Below are positions 37,901-48,969 of a DNA stretch of 64,000 nt, piece by piece. Origin of the DNA: Parus major (Eukaryota; Chordata; Aves; Passeriformes; Paridae); assembly GCF_001522545.3 (NCBI RefSeq), contig NC_031791.1:4069276-4133275 (forward strand), read 5' to 3'. How positions within the stretch are numbered: the stretch's first letter is position 1; each line of letters begins with the position of its first letter. The position numbers were made by a program, and so were the translations under genes. The notes beneath the pieces were generated by a model. The model did no database searches, had not been told where the DNA came from, and saw nothing but the letters and a program-made list of their open reading frames with translations.

Positions 37901-40900
37901 CTAGGGAAGGGAAAGTTTAGGCTGGATGCAAGGGGGGAGAAAAAAGGCCTTAAAAATGACTGATGTAAGACATTCCTACAGACAGCAGGCTAAAAATATA
38001 GTTACAGAAAATACTTACATAAAGTCAGATGCAGTTTGAGGAGGGAAGGTGCCATGAATGATTCAGTGAAGGACCTGGCTCAGAGTTCTGGCAGGACCCA
38101 GCTGTCCATCCCAGTCCCCCCTTGTCAGTCATTGCTGGTGGCTTCCAGACAGCCCTGGGCACTCTGTGTCTCTACTGGGAAAAATCTGATTGTGTAACCA
38201 AGGCATCATCCAAGGCATCACTTTCAGCCAGAATTCTTTGGACATTTAACATGCTAATATTTAAAACAGAACAGAGATTATTTAGAAAACACTCCAGAAG
38301 ACTAACTCTCTCTTTTCCCAGGGAAAGAGTATTTGCAGCAAGCACCAGGTGCTGCTGTGTTTTAATCTAAGTTAAGACACTCCTGTTGGAGCGATTACTC
38401 TCCATAAATCATGCTCAGTCTCACATCCCCTCCGTCATATCAAGGTACCCCTCTATGAACACATCCAGTAAGACATCCACTCCATTGATCATGTTCACTC
38501 AGACTTCCACTCAGCCCATCCCAGCCAGCCTTCTGCTGCATTATTCTTCAGTGTCCACAGACCTTTACAGTTTTTATTTCCAACAACCTCAGACTTGCAA
38601 ACAGAAGGTGGTTACTAGACATGATGGATGAAATAATGTAGAACAAATCCTATGACCCAAACCCCAAGTAACAAAAGATATGCAAAAATAAAAAAATGAT
38701 AATATAGAAGCTTTTGAGCAATTAGGAATAACCTTATTAATAATTTGAATATTTTCCAATGAATTGTCTAGCCTATCTCTCATGAGACTAACTTCAAACA
38801 GTTTGAGAATTAGAACTTGGCTGCACTTGTTATGGATGGAGCCAGACAACAAGAACAAGTAAACCAAATGGTAACATAAATTTCAGTGAAAACATGATTG
38901 TACTCTGTTAGTGAACTAATGGTTTTGGCCAAGAATATACATTTACCAGACCGTCCCTTTGTATGTAATGAGTCAAATCCAGTTTCCTATCATCAAACTT
39001 TTAGATGGCTGCAAAGAAAAATGTTTAGTTGAGTTGAACTTTTACACTGAATTTTAAAGTTTTGCTGACTGTGGACTGTTACACTGATCAGGTTTCTCCC
39101 CTAGTCTGAGGTGTTACTTCTGCATTTCAGGAAATAAGCAAGAGGCACATCTGGCAAACAGGTTATTTTGAAGGAGACTACACAGAAATAATTGAAGGAA
39201 TTAGAAGCTGGCCTAAAATCTCTGATCCAGGATCTGGGAAGCAGTGCTTCCATATTTATTTAACAGTGAGAATGTATCAGTTTGGTCAAAATCATGGAAG
39301 TTCTAATAATCTCAAGGTTACACTTACAGTTACGGTAGGCTTTAATGAGAAGCACTCTGTCCCATGGGAGATGAACTAGTGGTTCCAGCCACAGCAGTCT
39401 GATAAAAACTCCCACTAACAATAAATATCTAATCTTTCCACCTGACCTTGTACTTGGCTATTTCCTAAAAGAACTGTCTAAAGTCAGGAGAACCTGCTTT
39501 GGACCCACAGCTCAACCTTTGAGTTTCGGGAGTGGGCCTGTCCACAGCTGAGGAGAGTCTTCTGATTCCTTCCCACCAAAAATCTTGTTTATTGTAGCCT
39601 CAGATGAATCTTTCCTATAACTGTGGTTAACCTCTTCCTATAGTTAGGCTTCTTATGATTCACCTATGCTAAGTATTTTGCAATTAAACTCCCCCATAGA
39701 GCAAACCAAGCCTTTATTACAGCTGCAGAAGGCTTCTTTGTCTGGCTGAACCGGGTCTTCTGCTTTTGTTCCCATGACTTTTTCCTAACAAGTTTGCAGG
39801 CTCTCATCCCTGGATTGCTGCTGGGACCATAAACTTTCATGAGATGGTTTTAAAGTACAGACAGAAAAGGTGGTGGTGGTGGGGGGTCTTTCAGTCTACT
39901 TCATACAGGTCTCTATTCTTTGAGGTTAGAAATTTGTTCTCTGGTGAAAAACAATGATTTTATGAGATGGGTGAATCACACATTTTCCTCTAGCAAAATG
40001 AGCCCCCAAAAAAGAGCAAGGTATGTATCTCAGGGTGTGGCTGAAATCACAAACAAGCAACTGGCAGAAAAAGGACATCTATCACAATGAAAACAAATCT
40101 GTGCCACGCCAACAGCTCCAAAAACAACTGCAGGAAAATACGGTCTAAAATATTATATCACAGTGATAGACACTTCTGAGTAAAAAATCAGTATTGAAAA
40201 TATCTAATTATTGGTGAAATCTATTAGCAAAACATTTTATGTTCTGAAAGACTACTCACAGTTCAGTAACAATTCCTCAGCTTTTCTATGTGAGGGCTTA
40301 AAAGCTTTTCAATAAATTGAGGGGAAGAAAAGAATGGTTTACTTCTAAGTCTAAGCCAAAGTTTGCTGTGTAGTTAAAAAGAGTAAATGAACTTGTGGAT
40401 GTGACTCCTCTGTTTCCTTCTCACACAGTGTCTTCTACACTTGAACGACAGAGCACAGCACTTGAACACGAAGGCTTCATGTTTTATTAATGGTGTCCAA
40501 TTCATTTCCTGTTTTCATGCTGATAACCTACTGAGGGAGAGGAAGGGAACTCAGGTGGCAAGACCTCAGATCCATTTTTCTTATACCCATGAACAGTTCA
40601 CAAGTGGGTATTTCACTAGAAAAATCTCTTTATTGCATGTATTACTGCATTCTCTGAGGAGCTTCACTCGGACGGCTTCTCTGCTGCTGGCATACACCTC
40701 TGAAAGAATAAATGTTTTCAAGGTAAGTTCTCTTCAGGGTGAAAGCTTTCAGGTTTTAGTTCAGTCAGTAGTTATTAGTAGTGCCCAGTAGTTATTTTCA
40801 CTGCTGTCCTTTTCACAGGACTTAACCTCATAATACACCACATTACTACCCTGCAGAAATCTCCTTGTCAAACAAAATTCACATTAGCAATACTGTCCTG

Positions 40901-40990
40901 AGTTTCTAGAAATGCCAATTTATCTCCCATTAAGACAAACCAACACTGTGGTCAGCCCAGTAGATATTCACAGAGATTTTTCAACTCAAA
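31985..40990. other. Intergenic, one octamer, nothing else recognised
   Basis: Nine kilobases without a supported gene, LINE or LTR. A perfect octamer in reverse (ATTTGCAT) lies at 34130-34137. A 14-base palindrome TTTATTGCAATAAA with a C/EBP-like centre lies at 37159-37172. Short frames show no domains. Confidence 0.5.
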
Positions 40991-40995
40991 TAGTG

Positions 40996-41055
40996 TTCCT
41001 AGTCCTGCAGAATGTTCAAGAAACATTCCTAGTCCTGCATTACTGTTCAAGAAAG
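40996..41055. repeat. Imperfect 30-base tandem duplication
   Basis: Two units start with TTCCTAGTCCTGCA, at 40996 and 41026, and share TGTTCAAGAAA. They differ mainly by a 3-4 base segment between these parts. Confidence 0.9.
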
Positions 41056-41824
41056 AATCCCCATTTCTCAAGCTGGTAATGCAACAAAGTCCTGTGTCTC
41101 ATGAAACACTCCTGCAGTTAACATAAAATAAATTCAGAGAAGAAAAACTGAAATTCCCCAGTGATTCTTGTACTGGCCAGAGATGCTCCAGTCTGTCTCA
41201 AGGCTTCTCATTCCCTCAGAGCAGCAAATGTTTTAACAGCAATGACTTGCCTCCGAGCAGCTGCTTCCGATAGAACCCCTTGGCCACTTTCCCAACAAGA
41301 AGAAATCTCTTTTCTGTGAGCTGCCAGTGTGGTCATGCTCCGTGGCCAGGGGTGGGCTGCACCACTGAGCTCCTGGGGTTTCTTTTAGGACATTTTTCTT
41401 TGGAAGATAAGCAGAACTGCAATGAGATTGTAACCTCCGTTCCGTTGGCAGGCGGGAGTGTGCCTGGAGGGGCAAGTGCAGGTGTGTGGTCTCGGGTGTG
41501 GGGAAGAAAGGAGAAGGGTGGTGACCTGAATGTTGGAATGGAGTTCAGAGCAGACTTTTTTTGGCTTCCTTTTTGTGTTGTTTTTTCTTTTTTCTTTTTT
41601 TTTTTTGTTTTGCCTTTCCTCATGTTGGGAACCCCAAGCATGCATACGCAGGAGTTCCCTGTCCTAGCAGAAATGCAATGAAAGCACACCAGTGATGTGT
41701 CCCCTTCTGCTTTAGCAACCTCCTGGCTGTGGACAGCCACACTTAGGCCTTCCTCTGAAACCACAAGGACTAGAAATAGCATTATTTTTTTTCAATAATG
41801 GAATTATTAAAAAATAATAATTAT

Positions 41825-41854
41825 CTTACATGAGAATGAGGATTCTCATGTAAG
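41825..41854. repeat. Perfect 13-bp hairpin, loop of 4
   Basis: CTTACATGAGAAT (41825-41837) is the exact reverse complement of 41842-41854, around loop GAGG. It is followed at once by a 15-base near-duplicate pair (41850-41879, GTAAGTGAGGACTTT and GTAAATGAGGACTTG). It is too short for a typical miRNA precursor. Confidence 0.9.
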
Positions 41855-41979
41855 TGAGGACTTTGTAAATGAGGACTTGTGGAGCTAGAACATACAAGAC
41901 TCTCCAAATGCTGCAATAATAGTTTTAAAATATGAAAACTGGCACTTAAATATGCAACTTAAAATATGAAAACAGTGAT

Positions 41980-42011
41980 TTTCCTGCTATAAACATTTCC
42001 TGCTATAAACA
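41980..42011. repeat. Exact 16-base tandem duplication
   Basis: TTTCCTGCTATAAACA occurs twice in direct succession (41980-41995, 41996-42011). It is one of several local duplications within 200 bases. Confidence 0.9.
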
Positions 42012-42770
42012 TTGAGTTTGGACCTAATATACACAAACCTGTATGTCCCACTTGAGACTCATGCTCAATTTTTATGTGTCTCAATTCTACAGACCTGGGC
42101 ATCCAGGGCTGAAAGAGAGAACTGAGAGCACTCTTAAACAGCAGACAAATTTTTTTACATGTTGCCAATCTCCAGTAACAGAGATTCCATATGTTTTCAT
42201 GTTTTCTATTTAGTCATTCTTCCTGCTCATTTCCAGATGCACAGCAGCTGGAAAAAGTCTCCCGGATTTCACTGAAGCACTGGCTTCTCTTCAGTGGAGT
42301 GTATGAATTACTTTGTGCCTTCAAATGACCCTCATGCTTGGGCATCTGAGTACAGAATTTGATTTATTTTTTTTCAAAATCGAAATGAAAGCTTAGATTG
42401 AATTTTCAAGCCACGAAACTGAAGTGTTAGGCAGTGCAAAGCATTAGGGAAGCTGCCACTCCTGAAGGTCTGACTGGGCACAAAGACAAGAGGCCACATT
42501 CCCATCCCTAGCACTAAGATATCTGTTGCAGATAAAACTTTGTGAGTGGTTGGCTCACCCAACCCAGCTGGCATTGCTGGCAGTTTTGTTCTCTTTTTGA
42601 GGTTTTACTGCCCCATAGATGTGCATGGCACTGTATTTAAATATACTGTAAATTCTGTAGGTATTGACTCCCCATACACACTACCTGTGAGTGTGTTTGT
42701 GCTTTAACATCTGAAAACAATGATGTTTTTTGTGGAGGCAGCACAAGTAATGATAAAAAAATTTAAAAAT

Positions 42771-42771
<1 letters not shown>

Positions 42772-42832
<61 letters not shown>
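42772..42832 (+). repeat. (AAT)n microsatellite
   Basis: About twenty uninterrupted AAT/TAA units. Likely polymorphic. Confidence 0.98.
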
Positions 42833-42839
42833 CCCTAAT

Positions 42840-45590
42840 CGGTGCGAGAGGTTTTCTGACTGAGGGGAAAAAATTAATCAGTTTGAAATCACTGACCTTT
42901 CTTTACAGTCATCTGCCACTTTGAATACTGGTTATTCTCATGTTGGGCTGTAAGAGGATGGATATTTACCACTGAAAAGAGAAGAGCCACCAATTCTCAA
43001 GGCATCACCAGGCTCTGCAGACAGGTATTGTCATAGGGTGGCATGTTATGTAAGAACTCCTTAAATGCAAGTTACTGTACATTCTTGGCAGCAGACCACA
43101 TAAAATTTCCCTTCAGATGTTGATGGGCTAAAAAAAAAAAAAGAAAAGAGAAAGGAAAAAAGAAAAATATGAAAATCATCTTATCATTTACAATGCAAAT
43201 CTCGGAATGAAAGTTAGTAAATTAAACTAGAGATTCACCTAAATTAAGCTGGCATTCTATTCTGGTGCTTCAAACTCTGAAAACATTGCTGGCTGACAAA
43301 ACAAGCCCTGGAATGATTAGCAAAACCCTCCTTCAGAGGCAGCAGACAAGCAATCCCTTTGAACCTTCACGGCACATCATAAGCGCTCAGCAGAGTTACA
43401 GTGTGGCAGTCCCAGTGCTATCAATTATTTACCCTTTTTCTGTTTACCTTCAGGCAGCAAGTAATTATTTTTAAATATTAATTTAGTTGTGTCATGTACA
43501 GTTTGTGGTTTAGCCCTGAGATCTGAGATAGAGAAAAGCAAACTGCATCTCAAATCACATTTAGCTGGTGACGCATTGATAGCCAGATCCCCACTTCAGC
43601 TACTCAGCTTCTCCCATCATTAGAACAGAACTCTGCTCATTGCAGGAAAGTGAAAGCAATTTTCTTAATAGGAAGGGACACTTTTTTTGGTAGCCTAAAA
43701 GTCTCAGAAATTGAAAAATCTATTTTATTCTCAAAAGTTGTTCTTTTTCAGATGAAGATTTTTTTTCTCTCCCCCTTTTTGTTTCCCTCAGATATTTCCC
43801 CAGAGTTTATTTTTCTTTATCCTCAGCTAATTTAGGCTACAAAGAAGTTGGCTGTTGTTTCTGCAGCCCCAAGAGAAAAAGGTCTTGGAGACAAGGCTCA
43901 CCTTCCTGCACTGAAATCACCACTTTTTGGAACCTGAAAAGAGAGGATGCTTCTTGTCAGCTCATATGAATGCCTCTCCACAGGGGACTTGTTCTTTCTT
44001 TTTAAAAGTTTATAGTAGAAAAACAAATACTCATTTCGATGTCTCTGCATGAAGGCACAGATAAGTCTGCAGGGAGATTAATGCTGGTTCCATTGACGAC
44101 AGCAAGATTGGGCTCTTCCTGAGGAAAAACATTTTGGTATTTTGGAGTAGTTTGGATTTCCCTGTTGCACTTTCAGCTTTTTCTTAGCGTAAGGTCTTGC
44201 AAAAAGCCTTGATTTTAGCTGTTTCTGGGACAGAATCAAGGAGAACTGTAACTCTGACAGTCAAACTTGTGTAATGTCACACTTGTGTTCTGGTGGCACT
44301 TGTCGCCTTGTCACCCGTTGCCCACCCTGCTCTAGGTTCTACATGATTCTCTCAACACCAGAAACAGCTCCTGACAAAGAGCAGTCACAGTTTGAACTGA
44401 GATGCTGCAGTGAGAAACAAAAATGAGAAAAACCAAAAGATTCAGGAATGAACAAAGATGTAAACACCACTTCAGTGAAGGAATGTTTGTAAAATTACCC
44501 AGTAAATATCATTGTTTCAGGAAAAAACACTTGTGTTGAGACTGAAGTGTCACAAAAGTAGTCATCAAACCTGCAGCAAAATCCTGAAAACAGAAGCTGA
44601 AATTTAGTGTTAACTATTAAGGCAAATATGCTTGAAATATTAAAAGATCAGTTGTAGAATTCACTTCAGCCACATGTGGTAAACAGCGTGGGCTTGTCAC
44701 AACCTGTACTTTATTTTGCCTGTCTCTAGATGCCTCCACAACAACATGACACAAACTGATGGAACAGAGTAAGGCTTCTGATCCTTATTTAATTAATGAA
44801 CTTCCATAACTTCTACCTGATCCATGGGCACTGTGTCAGTGTTTGCAAAATCTCTGAGCCAGGGAAATAACTGTAATTTTTTTGGCTTGACTCCCATTTC
44901 TCTCAGAAACAGCAATGACCAAATGCTGCCTGGGCAGATGCCAAGTTTCTCTTAGTCTTGGTGAAGACATTTAGAGCACATTATTTAACTAAATCACTTG
45001 TCCCAGGTGGATGAGGATAACAGCTGAAGAACCAACTTTTGTGTTAAGGGTAACAATGGTGAATCTCTTCTCACCCTGTTCCTGAAGCAGGCAGCAAACC
45101 ACAGATCCCAAAAGCCAATCAGTTCTCTGAAAAGTAGGAGCTGAAGCTGAAGCACCATGGACCAGGTCTGGAAACAGCAAGAAGGGTGAAATACCACTCC
45201 TGTGCCATTCCTGAGTGTAACACGCCTTACTGCACTGCCTGCAGTGACAGGGCAGCGCTCAGACACCCTGCCTCTAGCAATTCAGCTTCTGTAGGAGCTT
45301 GACAAGACCCAAACATCCCTAACGTCCCAATTCAGACCTCAGCCTAGCTCTCTTCACAGAAGTGAATCTCACCATGCGTTAGTGTGATGGCATTGTGAAG
45401 CAAATGGCAATTTCTGTGATGCTTTCCACATTTTACGTGGTCACCTTTTGACACAACTTTCTGCAGGCAATTCAAGCACACGCAGGTGGAAAAACCCTTG
45501 TGCCTGAGAGCCCCTCAATTTCTTTGAATTTTAAGGGTTATTCACACACTTAAAGCTTTTCTGCTGTGTGTGAAATCGGCTGGTACCCGA
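42840..45590. other. Intergenic, one octamer, nothing else recognised
   Basis: Contains an A-rich/purine tract at 43130-43170 and a perfect ATGCAAAT at 43193-43200. No gene is supported. Confidence 0.5.
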
Positions 45591-45595
45591 GGCAG

Positions 45596-45815
45596 AGGAG
45601 GGCTGAGGAGGAGGAGGAGGGGTGAAGAGGGGGCAGAGGCTGAGGAGGAGGAGAAAGGCTGAGAAGGAGAAGGAAGCTGAGGAGGACAAGGAAGGCTGAG
45701 GAGGAGGAGGAGAAGGCTGAGGAAGGAGGCTGAGGAGGAGGAGGAAGGCTGAGGAGGAGGAGAAGGCTGAGGAGGAGGGGAAGGCTGAGGAGGAGGAGGA
45801 GGAAGGCCGAGCACA
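45596..45815 (+). repeat. Purine-rich minisatellite (GGCTGAGGAGGAGGA units)
   Basis: About a dozen irregular units built on GGCTGAGGAGGAGGA(GAA), with lengths of roughly 12-21 bases. The strand is over 90 percent purine except for the CT in each unit. Confidence 0.95.
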
Positions 45816-45874
45816 GGGGCAGCCGGGCCGGGCAGAGGCGCTGCTGGCGCTGTCCGCGGTGCTGAAGCCGACCC

Positions 45875-46170
45875 AGCCCGGTTCCCAGCCCGGTTCCCTA
45901 CCCTGCCCGGGGTCCCTGCCCGGGGTCCCTGCCCGGGGGTCCCTGCCCGGGGGTCCCTGCCCAGTTCCCAGCCCGGTTCCCAGCCCGGGGGTCCCTGCCC
46001 GGGGGTCCCTGCCCGGTTCCCAGCCCGGTTCCCAGCCCGGGGGTCCCTGCTCAGGGGTCCCTGCCCGGGGTCCCTGCCCGGGGGACCCTGCCCGGTTCCC
46101 AGCCCGGTTCCCAGCCCAGTTCCCTACCCTGCCCAGGGGTCCCTGCCCGGGGTCCCTGCCCCGCTCGGGG
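45875..46170 (+). repeat. GC-rich minisatellite with two alternating units
   Basis: Two unit types are interspersed in runs: a 12-base GCCCGGTTCCCA type and a 13-14-base GCCCGGGGGTCCCT type. The order is mostly A A, B x4, A x3, B x2, A x2, B x4-5, A x3, B x2, which suggests higher-order duplication. It is separated from the purine array by about 60 bases of unique CpG-rich DNA. Confidence 0.93.
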
Positions 46171-46289
46171 AGTTGGGGTGCACCGCAGCCCTCAGGGGAT
46201 CTCGGGGAGAGCGAACCCTGCCGGGGCTTGGGTCAGAGTGAGCACTCTGGGGTTTTGCTCCAGATGAGTTCTGATTCCCACAGATGATT

Positions 46290-46877
46290 CTGAGGGACAA
46301 TCAGAGCAGCCAAGAAAACAGTGACATGCAGAAATGATAAAATTGCAGTGAAACGTCTGTTGACATTGATTTTGAGCCTGCGGGCAGAGATGAATGATTG
46401 AAACACTAGGCTTGTTAAAGCTAGAATGCTTTTGATTTCTCTTCTCTGTGCTGAACAAGATTTAGCTGGAGGGAAGTTAACAATCAGCTAATTGACATTG
46501 AATTAAGCATGAAATGCAGTATAACCACTTTTCTTCTGAAATACTCTTCAACAATGTTTTAACAAGGCTTTTAATTATTGATTATTGCTTATAACACACA
46601 GTAGATTATTTATTTGTTTTTAAATCTCATGTCCTTCAAAGGTATCAGCTTGAGTACTCTTTAGTTCACCTTTCTGTTAATGGAAACCAAATAATCAAAG
46701 CAAAACTGTAACTTCTTTCTGGCAAAACACATCATTTATCTGGGTCAGGTTAAGGAGCAGATATTCCATAATAATTTTAGGAAGTCCACTGTATCCTTCA
46801 GCAAAGGTAGGGAAATCGAGAGAGAACTATGGGTGCACTTGCAAAGAATCTGCTGAACTGGTCCTGCCTTTGGGACA
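46290..46877. other. Intergenic, AT-rich, nothing recognised
   Basis: An AT-rich flank between the minisatellites and the LTR pair. No gene is seen. Confidence 0.5.
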
Positions 46878-47138
46878 TGTTGTGGTTCAGCCTTGGCAGG
46901 AGGCTCAGCACCATGCCACAGCTTACTCACTTTGCCACAGTGAGATGGCAGAAACAACCACAAGAGTAAAAATGTGAAAACTCGTGTGTTGAGATAACAA
47001 CTTAATAGGTAAAACAAAAACTGCATGGGCAAAACCAAACCAGGAATTCATTCCCCCCTTCCCATGGGCAGATATTGTCAATCCCCAGGACAACAGGACT
47101 CTGGCACACCTCATAGGGACCTGGGAACACAAACACCA
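46878..47138 (-). mobile_element. Outer LTR, U5-side part (interrupted)
   Basis: This begins TGTTGTGGTT on plus. On the minus strand it is the last part of an avian LTR type I recall, with AACTCGTGTGTTGAGATAAC (plus) and GGAATTCATTC...CTTCCCATGGGCAG in the same order. It stops abruptly at 47138, where the inner element starts, and its remainder resumes at 48657. The sequence before it (46873-46877, GGACA) matches the sequence after the far end (48962-48966, GAACA) at 4 of 5 bases, a possible decayed target duplication. Confidence 0.75.
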
Positions 47139-48656
47139 TGTGATAGATTGGCATTTAAGAAAACAAGGAGAAACACTTAAAGAAGTTAAAACTGCTGGAG
47201 GCTGATGGGAGTTTCTCTCCTGGCCAACAACTGGCCATTTCTAAGAATTGACAGCACTTTCGACCATTGAAAAGTTGAGATCAATCTGTGAACACCACCT
47301 TAAGACCTAAGGCTGGGAATTTCTTCGTCTCTTTGTTTCCTGGCTGTGAAAGGTAACAGAGCTCCAGCTGGCTCCCGTTCCCTGCCCAGCCCATGCGGTC
47401 TGGGCAGGGGCTGGGCTGGGCCTGCCGCGGCTTCCGGCCGGGAGATGGGGCCTGCGGGGCTTGCCCCGGGCTCTGGCCGGGCCAGGCTGGTCCCTGGCTC
47501 GGCTGCAGTTTTTGCTGTGACTGAATTCACCAGAGACTGTCAAGTAAGGAAAGAAAAAAGCTCTTGACCTGCATCGGGCTGAGACAGTGACCACACTCTC
47601 CAGAGCAGCCATGAAGAATCTTCCATCGCAGACAGCTCCAGCTGCTGCTCCGGCGGAGATCACAGAACCATCTGCACAACCTGGGCAAGATTTTAACTCT
47701 TCCATTACCCAGATGAGACTTGCAGATTAATCCTTTCTTCCAGAGAGAGAAAGAGAGAGTAATCAACATGTAAAGAGACTTTATAAACTATCAGAGACAG
47801 TAAAGAAAAGAATTAAGCTTCAGAAGAGGTAGAGAATAAGGAGATGCTTTAATAAGCTGAAATATTTTTGGGTTAAAGCTATGGAGATGGACAATAGTGT
47901 TCTGAAAACTCCTTTAATTCATGACAGAGGATATTGGGAGGAGTAGAGTAGTACAAAGTGTGGATTTTGAGCAAAACGTAAAGTGACTGTGATACAGTGA
48001 GATGCTGGAACAGAGAAGGAGAAGTAATAGTTGAAGATTTGTGGCTTTGTAGAAGCAAAGAAAAAACTTCTGTTTCCAGAGAGGTTCACAGAGACAAATG
48101 AAGAGAACTTTTGCCTTTGAATAACTCATCCTTAAAGATGACATCCCTAGACTCATGACCCATAACACACCTTGGAGTGATGAGAAATGGGAGGAGAGAA
48201 CTGATGGCAGATTTCTGGGCAGCTGGCATCAGAGAAATAGAAAGCTATAACAGAAATGGCTTTCTTGTGAGAAGCTCCAAAGATTAGCAGAAGAAGACTT
48301 CTGTTTTTCTACAAAGACTGATGAAAAGACTCTAGCAGGAATTGGGACTGTTTTAAACACCAAAGTTCCAAAGTTTTTTGTCTCTATGTTGTCATGTGAA
48401 CAAGGGAATGGTTGGGTAGTGGGGGATAAAAGGGTTTTCTGGAGGTTTTATTCTGGTTTTCTTATTCTTGTAGTTTTGTTAATAAACTTTCTTGATTCCT
48501 TTTAAGTTTTAAGCCTGTTTTGCTCTTGTTCTAATCCATATATCATAGCAAGAAATAAGTAAGTTTTCTAGTAGTTTTTTAGTTGCTGTTTTAAAACCAC
48601 AACATTTATTTGGTGCATTGTCTGCGAAATGAAATTAGCAAATCTAAACCACTACA
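47139..48656 (+). mobile_element. Inner LTR element inserted in the outer LTR
   Basis: A 1518-base insertion bounded by identical CACCA (47134-47138 and 48657-48661). It begins TGTGATAG and ends CCACTACA, so it has TG...CA ends with imperfect inverted termini. On plus it has TATA-like GATAAAAG (48425-48432), AATAAA (48481-48486) and a T-rich R/U5-like tail that reaches AAAACCACAACA at 48604. It contains a GC-rich patch (47385-47505). No gag, pol or env frame is recognisable. Reading one: a long solo LTR. Reading two: a 5' LTR ending at 48604, a primer-binding site, then loss of nearly all internal DNA. The 5-bp duplication would suit an ERVL-type element. Confidence 0.7.
48611..48628 (+). other. 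Primer-binding-site-like sequence for tRNA-Gly
   Basis: TGGTGCATTGTCTGCGAA begins six bases after the AAAACCACAACA end at 48604. Its first ten bases are the exact complement of a tRNA-Gly 3' end including CCA, and 15 of 18 match the tRNA-Gly-GCC complement I recall. Position and orientation suit a retroviral primer-binding site. Confidence 0.5.
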
Positions 48657-48961
48657 CACCATTTCTCTGAATGTCCCCCCTTCTTCCTTCTTCCCCACAG
48701 CTTTTATTGCAAAGCATGATGTTGTATATTATGGAATATCTCTTTGGTCAGTTTGGGTCAGCTGTGCCCCCTCTCAGCTTCTCCTCCAGCCTCTTCACAG
48801 GGGAGGAGCTGTCTGAGAGGCCTTGATGCTGTGTAAGCAATATTTGGCAATAACTAAAACATCATTGTGTTATCAGCATTCTTTTCATCTCAACTGCAAA
48901 AGGCTGCGCTATATGAGCTACTAGGAAGAAAATGAACTCTAGTCCCACCAAAACCGGTACA
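48657..48961 (-). mobile_element. Outer LTR, U3-side part
   Basis: Continuation of the LTR begun at 46878. On plus it reads GAATGTCCCCCCTTCTTCC, GCATGATG, TATGGAATATCTCTTTGGTC, AGTTTGGGTCAGCTG, GGCCTTGATGCTGTGTAAGC, AACTAAAACATCATTGTGTT and GAAGAAAATGAACTCTA, in the order of an abundant avian LTR read on the reverse strand. On the minus strand a TATA-like AATAAAAG lies at about 48701-48708. It ends near 48961. Confidence 0.75.
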
Positions 48962-48969
48962 GAACAGAA

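Noticed and set aside
41825..41854. miRNA precursor
   Set aside because: A 13-bp stem with a 4-base loop is too short for a Dicer substrate.
45859..46287. 142-codon frame as a collagen-like or Pro-rich gene
   Set aside because: Starts at GTG rather than ATG and is the translation of a minisatellite; kept only as a low-interest finding.
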